Below, piece after piece: positions 21,660-32,475 of a stretch of DNA of 64,000 nt (within the stretch, counting starts at the first letter, position 1; each line of letters begins with the position of its first letter). Position numbers and translations under genes: made by a program. The DNA lies in assembly GCA_010645155.1 (NCBI GenBank), contig CM021321.1, positions 3,543,126-3,607,125 of the forward strand, given 5' to 3'. The notes under the pieces are model-generated. The model did no database searches. It worked only from the letters and a program-made list of their open reading frames with translations, and was not told the origin of the DNA. The stretch comes from Tigriopus japonicus. Its lineage: Eukaryota > Arthropoda > Copepoda > Harpacticoida > Harpacticidae.

Positions 21660-23780
21660 TCACTCTCGGTGCTGCAAGATCACTTTATAAGCTTGAGGGT
21701 TGCGGATAAATCCGGTTCCAGCTTCATATTGTGTCTTGATTTCTCGTTTGTCTCCCGTGGGCAGTCTCAAAGAAAATGTGTTCAGAAAATTCGCTAGGAT
21801 CAAAAAGATGGCCATATTAGCCACATCCTCTCCTGGACAACGTCGAGTTCCTAAAGCACCAAATCATCTTTTAGATTCTTAATAATTAGTACAAAACATA
21901 ACAGATACTCTCATGGTTTTACTAACCAATTCCATAAGGAACAAAACCCTCTTTGGCCTCCACAAATTTGCCGTTCTCGTCCAAAAAATGAGCAGGGTAA
22001 AATTCGTTGGGCTTTTTCCAGTAATCCGGACTTCGGTGGCAGGAGGTCATGTTGGCAATCACATTTGTTCCCTAACATATTAAGTCATTCCAGAGCACGT
22101 ATGAAGAAAAATGTCGTAATAGTTACCTTTGGTAAATAAAAGCCATGGAAATCAACGTCAGCCACCGTTTTGTGGACAAGTCCATTGGGTGTGATATCCG
22201 CGAATCGCTGAATCTCAGCTATAGTGGCACGGGTAAAGTGCATTCTGCAAAACAATAGAAAGGCTCGTGGATAAAGGCCTCGTTGAAAAAAATATCAAAT
22301 ATCTGAGCCATTATTTACTTGTGCCTATCCTCCCAAACGATGTCTCTGTTTCTTTCTCCCAACTCGTCCATTTCATCTTGGACCTGTCTCTGAACATCCT
22401 TGTGAACCGATAGGATTCGAACAGCCCATCGGAGCATGGTGGATTGGGTTTCGGATCCAACCACGAACATTTCTCTCAAAACAGCACCCAGACCATCCTC
22501 TGGGGGAAAAATTATTGTTTAAGTATACCGAGGACTCTTCATCTTCCCGACTTTGCGAAGAACTTACCAGTAAATGATTCAGCACCCTCTTCCACCTTGG
22601 CCAAGTAAGCATCCTGGAGATCAGCACCACGATTGCCTCGATAAGCCTCCTTGTGTTCACGAATCCATTTCTATTTGAAAAAATATCGCAAAATGATTGG
22701 TGACATCAGGTGGTTGGTTTTGTTTTTACAAAGTCTCCAGTAGTTCAGCCTACTTTCTTTCTCTTTTCTCTTGCGATTGTTCTTAGTTTCATTCATTTCA
22801 ATCCGGTTGTTCTGTTAATAAAATCGTCGAATCGAATTGTTGATAACAGAACTTACGCGTGAAATGTTCAAGAATCGATCTCGGTGGTAACGACCTTTCT
22901 CCATTTTGCTAATGCTTTCGGGAACGATCCTTGAGAGACCAGGGATGAAAGACATGATGGCAGCTCTAGACATGAATTGAGTGATCTTATCGATGCACTC
23001 GTAAACCGATTGAAACTCTTGTTGTTGCGAGTGTAAACGACGACCAGAGGCGATGGTCCACAAAATATTGATGATGGACACGTTGAACCGGTAGCTCACG
23101 GGCAAGGGTTCCCCAACCTAAATATATTCATTTGCTTTTTTTTATATATACTGCGAAGATTCGGTTGCCATTGTGAGATGCCTACCTTTTTGGAGAGGTC
23201 CATTTTTAGGTCATGAACCTCATCGAGAATAAGATCCTGAAAGCCCAAATTGCCTTTGCCTTGGACGAGTTCCACCATGTGGTTGTGGAAAAAGTCCCTT
23301 TGCAATTCCCAATCTCTTCCTTCAGTGGTGGTGATGCCGATCTTGCCCTTTTGAAAGAAGGTCCCGGAGAACATGGAGGGTCGTCCGGAGAACTCCTTCT
23401 GAGAGAGGGCCTCCTTGATCACGGGATACGAATTGAGGACCACGCATGGCGATTTGCCCAAGAACACACTGAACACATCGCCATAGCGCTTGGACAACTT
23501 GTCAAAGCTTCGTCCGATATTTCTCACATCCAGGAAGGGAACATATCCAACCAACGGCAAACTCAGGGGTCCTGGAATTGCGCATTATTTTGAACCTCCG
23601 ACATTTTGTTAGCCATTTAGAAGTTTTAAGGCCAAAGGAAACTTGTTTTACCTAGAGTGGCTCACATGTGATTTTCTTACCCGGTGGGAAGTTTGCCGGT
23701 CGAACCGAAGCCTTGATCACGGAAATGATGAAGATCACGGCCACTGCCACGCCCACTAATTGAAGGGTCATAAGAATCAT
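21660..23780 (-). CDS. Cytochrome P450, clan 2 type
   Basis: Eight exons join in phase: 23780-23681, 23571-23186, 23117-22857, 22670-22568, 22499-22319, 22244-22127, 22071-21927 and 21850-21660. They give 494 residues, the normal P450 length. It is a microsomal haem-thiolate monooxygenase, anchored by the N-terminal hydrophobic helix (LQLVGVAVAVIFIISVI). The proline hinge NFPPGP is split by intron 1. The oxygen-binding I-helix has VVGSETQST (Gly298, Glu300, Thr301). The K-helix ExxR is EIQR at 354-357. The PERF region is PNEFYPAHF. The haem loop PYGIGTRRCPGE places the ligand Cys at about 436. WxxxR is present as WAVR (RWAVRIL). The overall pattern resembles CYP2-related arthropod enzymes of hormone or xenobiotic metabolism. 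The substrate cannot be told from sequence, so no family number is given. An in-frame TAG just upstream fixes the start. Confidence 0.94.
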
Positions 23781-24335
23781 GATGGCTTCCTTGTTGGGGC
23801 ACTAGATCTTCTCTAAGGATTCACGGAATCGTTCCCGACCCTCGAGGAAAAACAAGGGACGAAATCCCAGTCCAGTCTAATCTCGTGGAAGATTAAGTCA
23901 GACTGGATGCGAAAGTGCACACGCCACTCAAACTCAAATCTGGATTCTATTTATTTCTCTTGAGAGAAACGAGTTCAACTTTGACCTCCGCATACACGAT
24001 TATTATCACTATCGTCTAGCATGAGCAGTTTGAACACTTCGTCTTGTCCAAAGCGACTAATCACGAGCTATGAACAACATAAGACATCCCAACATCTAAT
24101 CTTGAATTGCCGATAAGTTGCACTCTGGAATTCCAAGTACACTTCTCGATCGATAATGCCGTTATATGTTTCTTGACTAAAATTGATTATCACAATGGAT
24201 TGATTGGAAAAGCAACGACAACTAATCAGCAGGCCCCATTAGTTCATCATTTGTGCAAAGCTGAACAAATTTCCCTGTTTGGATTATGTTGATAAGCAAA
24301 GGATGCGGGTTTTGTTTCCAGATCTCAATTTAGGA

Positions 24336-24388
24336 GCAATTTTTGAATCCCATAAGCTCATAAAAGGCTTATGGGATTCAAAAATTGC
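24336..24388. repeat. Perfect hairpin, 22-bp arms, 9-base loop
   Basis: The left arm at 24336-24357 (starting GCAATTTTTGAATCCC) is matched exactly by its reverse complement at 24367-24388, with the loop TCATAAAAG between. The flanks do not extend the pairing. Its role is unknown. It could be a recombination scar, a microRNA-like hairpin or the core of a small foldback. Confidence 0.85.
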
Positions 24389-25123
24389 AAAAATTGCAGG
24401 AATTCCTGCCATACGAAGTTCTATTTAAAAGAGGCACAATTAAATGGAACTTTAGTACTATCCTCTTGATTTCCGATTATGGTGATTCATTTTTTTTTTA
24501 ATTTTTCATCATAATTGTGGTTGACGGCGATTCTCCAATGCCAATATTGTCATTGAATGTAATGCACGGGATGTATTACCTATTATTTCATTTGTCAATT
24601 GAGTTACGGATTGATGTGTTAGTATTATATAACCTTTTCTTATAACAGAGCATACCAACAAATGATATGTCATGACCAAGAGTTGCAATCAACATTATTA
24701 AATTATTATATGAACAAATGATATGACGAGGAACTAGTTTGTTTTAAATAGAGATTGCACGTACTCCTCGTATCCTCGTTTTCCCGCTTGAGTTTGTGTT
24801 CTCTCCTTTCGCGTGCGTGAGTGAAATGTTCCAAAGGTTGAAAGGAGCAATAGCCTTTCTCAGTAAACATGTTTTTTCTCAGTCAAGAATAATACTGGCA
24901 GTTACCAAGTGATATCTTTACGATTTTATTGTGATCTCAGAACTATCTTTTCATTTCGGAGAAGAAATTTACTATCAACATGAAAGCAAGCAAGTATGAA
25001 TTACTCTAAATTCAAGGAAGAAGCATTCTAAGAAATGTTTTTTGTCAGTTCATCTAAATAAGTGTTAATCGACTGACTTCGGACAAATATGACGGGCCAC
25101 ATGGTTCAATGTGATGAGGATCA

Positions 25124-25151
25124 TGGTGGTGGTGGTGGAGGAGGAGGTGGT
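25124..25151 (+). repeat. GGT/GGA microsatellite
   Basis: A run of GGT triplets passes into GGA triplets about 275 bp upstream of the POMT2 start codon. It is probably in the promoter or 5' UTR. Confidence 0.75.
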
Positions 25152-25425
25152 GTGTCTGAAAATGTTGGTTGGACTGCAGACGATGTTGCAGAAGAGGAAA
25201 GAGAGGAGAAGGAAGGTGAAATTGGTGCCAAACTAGAGACTCAATGGAGAGGCAGGCCAGCAAGAAAGACGCTGACTCGTTGGTGGAGTCAGTGGAGTCT
25301 CGTTGAAAGCGACCAAAGGAGAAATCCATATTGCTGTTGCAATGCTTGCTAAAGATTTTCTTGAGTGAAGTAACATGAGAAATATCTGAATGAATGCTCA
25401 TTGACCGGTGACATCAATTCATATC

Positions 25426-28124
25426 ATGGCACAAATACAAGCCAACAAGTCCAAAACATCTCCGGCAAAGATGAAGTCCAACAGGTAAGTTTTTCTTTTG
25501 CTTTAATAGCACATATTTGAGCATATTTTTCTCCACAGCTCGACCAAAAAATCTGCATCAGAGTGGTGGTTGGTGTTTGGAGCTATCGTCTTGTTTAATC
25601 TCTGGACCCGCTTGCACAAAGTGGACCAACCCGAATGGGTGTGTTGGGACGAAACGCATTTCGGCAAGATGGGATCATGGTACATCAACCGGACCTTTTT
25701 CTTTGACGTTCACCCTCCCTTGGGCAAGATGTTCATTGGGGCGGTTGGATATGCCACAGGATACAACGGAACTTTCCCATTCGAGAAACCCGGAGATCTG
25801 TACCATGATCATAATTATTTGGGCATGCGAGTGGTAAGATGATAAATTGATGCTGCTGGAATGAAGCTTCATCCGATTTTACATTGCAGGCTTGTACCTT
25901 ATTGGGAGCCTGTCTGACTCCCTTCAGTTTTTTAACTGTTTGGGAACTCACCCAATCTCTCACTGCTTCGGCCTTTGCCGGACTTTTGGCCTTATTTGGT
26001 AAGCATTTCAACTTTTATGTTTGAGGGATTTTTGACTGATAGCTATCGTTCGTTATACTTTCAGATGTTGGAATGCTCATATTGAATCAGTACATCCTGC
26101 TGGATCCTATTCTTCTGTTTTTTATCTCTGGATCTACTTACTCCATGGTAAAATTTCGATCTTACCATCAACGCCCTTTTAGCGTGGTTTGGTGGACCTG
26201 GCTTGTCATAACCGGGTTCATGTTGGGTGGTGCTATTTCCGTGAAATTTGTTGGCCTTTTTGTGATCCTTCTGGTTGGATTAAACACCATCGAGCAGTTG
26301 TGGGAGATTCTTGGGGACATGTCCCAACCCATTTCAAATGTGATCAAGCATTTCCTGGCCAGAGCTGCCTGTCTGATAGCTTTACCCATCATCATGTACA
26401 TCTTCTTGTTCTTCATTCACTTAAAAGTTCTTTACAAGTCGTAAGTTCAAATTGCTAAACATACAAAATTCATATCTTGAGCAGATTCAAAACTCTCTAC
26501 TTTCCAGAGGAAATGGAGACGGCCATTTTTCCAGTTCGTTCCAATCAGCATTGGTCGGCAATGTTCTCCATAATGCGAGCATGCCCCGTCATCTAGTTTT
26601 TGGAGCCATCGTCACCTTGAAGAACCATCGAACTGGAGGAGGTTATCTTCATTCCCATTTCCATTTGTATCCCGAAGGTGTGGGTGCTCGGCAGCAACAA
26701 GTCACGACCTATGCTCACAAGGACGAAAACAACAAATTCATCGTGAAAAAGTGGAACGAGGAACCTCCCAAGATCTTCTCGGAAGAGTATGAGAGAGCAG
26801 AGACCGATTTTGTAAAACACGGTGATCTCGTCCGTCTGGAACATGTTATCACGAAGCGAAATATTCACTCACACGCGGAACCCGCTCCAATTTCCAAGAA
26901 ACAGTTCCAAGTCACTGGATATGGAGAGGTAAAGCGATTTGCTCATTTGAATTTTACTTTATTTACAGTACATATCAAAAGTACATGTTTAAATTGATAT
27001 AGGATGGCATTGGCGATGCAAACGATGTCTGGAAGGTGGAAATCATTGGTGGATCAGAAGGTGATGTGGTGGAAACTGTCACTAGTAAAATCAAACTCCA
27101 TCACTATTTCATGAAATGTGTCCTAACTTGTTCCAACAAACAATTGCCTAAATGGGGATATGAGCAACAAGAAGTTAGCTGTAACCCAACCGTCCGTGAT
27201 CCTAATGCGTTATGGAACGTGGAGGATAACTTCTACCCCAAGTGTGAGTTGATTACTGTTGCTCTTCCAATCAAGTGATACATTAAAGTTATTAGTCTCT
27301 CTTGTTAATCATGCCTTTCTAGTGCCTAATGTGAGCTTTCAAAATTTTGCTCCTGGATTTGTGTCCCGATTTCTCGAGTCTCACGCGGTCATGTTCCAAG
27401 GGAATGCTGGACTCAAACCAAAAGAAGGCGAATACACATCAAGACCTTGGGAATGGCCCATCAACTTTAGAGTAAGCATTTTGTGGGATCCATTCGATTC
27501 AATCAAAGGTCTCAATTCAAATTGCCTTTTCAGGGTCAATTTTTTTCCGGGAACGACCACAGGATCTATCTCTTGGGAAACCCTGTTATTTGGTGGGGCA
27601 ACATCGTCTTTTTGGGTGTCTTTACTACAACCTTTGTGTGGAACTCGATCTTAGCTCAACGAGGGCATGAGGATTCCCCTGAAGTGAAGGCTCAGAAAAA
27701 TCGCACCTTGTATGCTGGGGTGTGGCTTTTTATTGGCTGGGCCCTTCATTACATTCCGTTTTGGGCCATGGGACGAGTGCTGTACTTTCATCACTATTTC
27801 CCAGCGTGTCTGTTCTCGTCCATGTTGACGGCAGTCATCCTTGAGTACATATTGAACACCATATTACAATTCATTCCGGAGAGATTGGTCCAAGTAGTTT
27901 ACCACAGTTTTATTGGGATTTTTGTTGGGACACTGTGGTACAGGTACGTCAATATTTTAAAAACGCCTTTCTTTGAAGATCAATTTCTAGTAAAGCTTGT
28001 TATTCAACCTTTTTCCAGTTTCCATCTGTTTTCACCATTAGCTTATGGAATGGAGGCCACTCCAGGTCATATGGCTAATTCGAGTGTTCATCATCTTAAA
28101 TGGATCGACTCCTGGGAGTTTTAA
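25426..28124 (+). CDS. POMT2: Protein O-mannosyltransferase 2
   Basis: Nine exons join in phase: 25426-25484, 25539-25833, 25890-25998, 26065-26440, 26508-26928, 27003-27243, 27323-27471, 27534-27943 and 28019-28124. They give 721 residues (human 750). With POMT1 this ER enzyme moves mannose from dolichol-phosphate-mannose to Ser/Thr of alpha-dystroglycan and other proteins. The first luminal loop holds the catalytic acidic pair in [20 protein letters not shown] (Asp57-Glu58), followed by VHPPLGKM. Several membrane helices follow (for example [18 protein letters not shown]). The MIR domain lies around 300-490, with [20 protein letters not shown] and LHSH/IHSH-type repeats. The C-terminal helices include [20 protein letters not shown]. 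The end, WIDSWEF, matches the POMT2 end closely and separates it from POMT1. Residues and exon phases are intact. The stop lies about 100 bp from the stop of the small secreted protein gene on the other strand. Confidence 0.95.
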
Positions 28125-28224
28125 GTGTCTGTATTCCACGCATTGTTACTTATACTTGTTGATATCATGTATTTATGTAATATTTATTCCTAAAAATGTA
28201 ATGGTCTCTTTTGCCCAAGCGGAT

Positions 28225-28589
28225 TCATGTGTTTTGTTTTCTCTCATTTGAAGATTCAACCAGGTCAAGGACGATGTCTGTGCTCTCTGTTACCTTTTCA
28301 GCTGAATCAAATTTTGATCCTGGATCTTGATCGGTCTGTAGAAAAAATAGAGCCTTAATTGTGATCGAAGAACGAACTTACATGTTCTTACACGTTCAAT
28401 AGATAAAGTCTCGTCTTCAAAATCGCTTTCGTAATCGTCAAACTCTTTGTCACTGGGATCACTTTGTACACGGTCCACGTAAACTTCGTCAAAATCATCT
28501 AAAACTGTGGATTGGCCCCGGATTGCGTGGGATCCCTGAGTTTTGAACAGGCACAGACAAATGAAACAAATCAAGGATTTTTCCGTCAT
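28225..28589 (-). CDS. Small acidic secreted protein, not recognised
   Basis: Two exons, 28589-28392 and 28335-28225, join in phase 0 (CGT before GTAAGA; TTTTTCTACAG acceptor) to give 102 residues. The first 22 residues (KSLICFICLCLFKTQGSHA core) look like a signal peptide. The mature part is very acidic, with little predicted structure: DDFDEVYVDRVQSDPSDKEF, DDYESDFEDETLSIER, and an equally acidic second exon ending SSNERKQNT. There are no cysteines in the mature part and no clear dibasic neuropeptide sites. It could be a secreted acidic or matrix-type peptide, but I do not recognise a family. The second exon's composition continuing that of the first supports the join. Confidence 0.6.
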
Positions 28590-31500
28590 GTTACTTCAAA
28601 GTCGAAAGTGTCACTCTTGACATTTCACCAGGATTTTTATTTCATTTTCATCGCCATCGTAGACTGGTCCATAAATTATTTCGAATCTTTGGTGCAAATT
28701 CATAGGAGATATTAAAATTCTCGGATTCTGTTTCAAGAGACGTATGGACTTTTTCATTCACTTGATCGTGTTTTCAACCAAGAAAGCTCGAGAAACTTCT
28801 TTTTTTTCTTTCGGTCCAAACCCTCTCTCCGTGTATTGCGTCCATGGACAAGAACTCTAGAAGAACCACGTTTCGGCCAGCTTGAGTGGTTCATGTTGGG
28901 AAAGCGAACCGCCAATGAGGTTTTAGCCTGTGTGATTCATAATTAATGCACTTGCATTCCTTTTGCTCTAAATCTATCGAAACGGCAGACGAACAAGTCC
29001 AATGACAACTACGGAAATGTGTGAAAATGACCGGAATGGTTCGAAAAAGTACGTCAATGAATTATTGTTGGGTGACATAAGTTAGATTTCTCTTTCAAAC
29101 CCGATCCTGGTGGCAAGGATGTTAATCTGAGTGTAAAAAAGAATTAGCAAGGACATAGGTTCAGCTATAATTACGAATAAATGTGACATTGGATTGAAGC
29201 CATTGGATCGAACAATCAAACACAAAGGGTATAATTATGCTATAAAAGCTACGCATACAAAAGCAAAAATGTTTAACCATAGTGGCATATTTTCTCATGG
29301 ATGATCTTTTAGGACAAGGTTGATTAAATAATATCAAAACAACATTTCAATTTGCAAGAAAATTATCATTGTATCAAATTGCTGGTCATTTCTTTGAAAG
29401 GCAATTAGGGAACATTTTTGGTTATGAATTGAAACGATTTGCGACTTTCCAATCCCATCAAACAATGATTCAATTGGTCTCGAAAACTCAAGCGCTCGAG
29501 TAAACTTTTCTGTTGTGGCTTCTAGCCACGATTGGTCTATTCCCAACTTTGTTTGTACTAATGACAAAGTTTGTATTCCTTTCTTGGGAACAAATCAATT
29601 TGTACGGATTCTAAGGATGAATAGATATTTCAGCTCAAGTAAGCATAAACTAGGTTGCATGCATGAACATGCAAAGTGAATGAGACCTTGACGATCTCAT
29701 ACCAGTGTTTTCATGACTCTTGGATAAGGTATTTATGGAGGTTTTTCATGTTGACTTTACTTAATCATTGGCATACCGACATTATATTGGCTTTTACAGT
29801 CTCTGTTCGATTGGTTTTTGAGGTTTTGGCCTTCCTAATGATTTTGGTTGGATTGATGATATTCCAAGAGTTGGCACTCAAATTGCGATCCACGATCATT
29901 GCTTTTTACAGAGGCTTTTCTGGCTTGGAATGTATTTGTGTTTTTTCTCGTACTGTTCTTTGCTTCACTTAATTGTTCGCTCAATTTAATTGGAAAGGTG
30001 AAAAATGGAAACTCAAAAGGTACTTTGCTGCATCCAAATATTGCAAAAAATCAAGACACTTTTCCTCAGACAAATACACTGATAGTTCATTTTCCTTCAG
30101 TAAATAGCAACGACATTTACATGCCAATACTGGACTTTGTAAAGTAAGATATTTGCAGACATAGTTCTATCTAGGAAGTGAACGGCCCCACGAGGAACCT
30201 CATACTCTGATCAGAGTTTGAGCTAACCAACTTTGAATGCCAATGCTTCAGCTGGGTTTTCGAGGGCAATAGACGTATCTCATTTTAGTTAGTAGACTTT
30301 GCTCTAGGATGGCTACATCACATGATCTATTTGCAATAATGTATCATTCTTACAAATGGACCCCAACAGCTTTTACATGATAGGCAGATTTTTGATAACT
30401 TTAGCAAGTACCTATATTGTTCACTGACTATTCAATTTGGGACAAACTAAAATTATAAAGTAAAAATAAAAAAAAACAATAATTTATAAATTACTGTGGC
30501 TTTTAACAAAACTCAACAAGTATCAACCCTCAATCTAGTACTTTGTTAATTTCTAATATTTTTTACTGTGGCTGAAAGTGACAAGATCACAGACAAGTCA
30601 ACGTTTATGGAATTGCAATCCATCAATGAAGTACACTCATCAGTATCAATCTGAAATTTGAGCGTTAAAATAATTGAAAACCTTCGCGTAAACCCAATAA
30701 ACAAACCATTATCATTATCTTTATGATTTAACTCAGTTTTTTAATATTTTTGGTCTTTTTGTATTTCCTTTTTAGCATTAATAATTTTCATGAGCGTTTC
30801 AATAAAGATTTAGTTTGCGAATATAAGGATATCCCATTGAGACATCCTTACAATTATAGTATGTAAACTCTGTGGAACCAGTGCTGACTCGATTACAAAA
30901 GTTCTGCCAACGACCAAAAGGGTTTGTATTAAACCCTTAATCACTCAATATTTTGAGAATAATTCTTGAATATGATTCTTTCATGGCTTATATCTGTCTC
31001 TTGTATCAAGAAGCACTGGAATCATGGAGTGGGAGGCTAGCAATGAGAATAATAATTTCCAGTAAGAACAATTCAATTACGTTCTTCTGCAAATGAGACC
31101 TTGCACACGTTGACAAGAAAACGTATTTCAATTTTCAGCTCAATCAAACGTCGGAGACAAAAGTTATGCTCACTCAAATCCTACCGAGAATCAATGAACT
31201 AGCCCTTTTATGGTAATCGTTTTACCACAAAAGGTCGAGTTCATTCATTCTATGCTCTCTTCAGTACATGAGTTTGAGAAGGCATAACTTTTCTCTCCGG
31301 CATTCGATTGGGCTGAAATTTGAAATTCGTGTTCTTCTCAATGCAAGCCAGGTCTCATTTGCAGAAGAACGCAAATGGTTCGTCTCTGCTGGAAATCATA
31401 ATTCTTATTGATAGCCTCCCACTTCATGATTTCCGTGCTTCTTGCTTGTATATTAGAATTTGCACTTATTTGTGTAATCAGCAATCTGCAAACATTTTTT

Positions 31501-32475
31501 TGACACGCCAGAACCGATGAATTTCGCTCTTTTTACTACAATGGAGCCAATGAAGTAAGCAGAGGAGGCCCCAGAAGAAAGAAAATAAAATAGTGATCAA
31601 AAAGTTCCACCTTAATCATCTCTACCTCACTTGGACTATTTTTCATAATGTTCTCCAAACGAACACCGTCCCGTAAAGATGACCCACATGAAGAAAATAT
31701 AAATATTCTATCAAGTAACGTTGCCAGTTTCGCCAGTTCTGAAACATTGTTTGCTTACCCTTAGTACAGTTTATGCATAAACTGTATCATTTTCTTAATC
31801 AAGGTCCAAAATATTTGCTCAAAAAAGAATGCATCAAAACTGAAAGGTGCCTATGATTGTCTTATACAATAAACAGAAGCACATACAGTAGCCGTGCATC
31901 TACCTACCGTGCCTCCGTTCAACGGTGATCGAGAAAAAAGAATGCCAATTCTCTCTGGTTCCCTCGGGCTCGTTCCAACTACCTTGAAGGCGGATCGACA
32001 CATGCACTCACGAAAGCACTCGCTAGCTTGTGTTTTACCTTTCCAATCTCATTGAATTGGTGGGCCAAGCAACTCGTTGAGTACTGCACCACATGACTAT
32101 ACCTACGTATAAACCTCGTGGTCTTCAACAGGCTTTTAAACACAACCATTCGCTGGGAATCGAGGACGGAGGTCGAACGAGGCCGGGAGAGTGAGCCACT
32201 GAGAGTCTCGATGAGTGAGTGCCTACAGGGGAATTGGTTGGCCTTTTCGGTTGTCAGTACTCATGAGCAATAACCCAATCGGCTTCGGCTTTTACGGGTC
32301 TTTTTCTCAATCACGCGTCCAGTCCTCTCTCTAAAACTTGGAAGTCAAGCAAGGCCGGGACAGAAATGAAAAAGAGTTATTGTCGATCCTTCGTCGGTCA
32401 ATGAGGTGCCTTCAATGCGAATTCTGAACAAGGAGAGTGGGGAATCGTTGCACATAGTGATTTCTAGTATTCAAT
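28590..32475. other. Gene-poor 3.9 kb with a large foldback
   Basis: No gene is supported. The plus strand at 29676-29972 is open for 98 codons with two hydrophobic stretches but lacks a good start or domain. A long inverted repeat lies at 31007-31446. The last few hundred bases should include the promoter and leader of the 32476 gene. Confidence 0.4.
31007..31446. repeat. Long foldback element, arms about 190 bp
   Basis: The left arm (about 31007-31195) starts CAAGAAGCACTGGAATCATG and contains GTTCTTCTGCAAATGAGACC. The right arm (about 31255-31446) contains the reverse complement, GGTCTCATTTGCAGAAGAAC, and ends ATTTCCGTGCTTCTTG. Identity is imperfect but spans the whole arm. The centre is itself a small palindrome (CCTTTTATGGTAA paired with TTACCACAAAAGG). 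This is typical of a foldback or miniature inverted-repeat element. A transcript across it would make a long double-stranded hairpin. Confidence 0.85.

Larger units (their letters stand above)
23781..25425. other. Intergenic region between divergent P450 and POMT2
   Basis: About 1.6 kb with no gene. It holds two promoters, a perfect 22-bp-arm hairpin at 24336-24388, and a short purine repeat (GGT/GGA) near 25124-25151 just upstream of POMT2. Confidence 0.4.

Noticed and set aside
29676..29972. 98-codon frame with two hydrophobic segments, receptor-like at first sight
   Set aside because: No in-frame ATG at its beginning, no recognisable receptor motif and no convincing splice partners; AT-rich DNA often yields hydrophobic frames.
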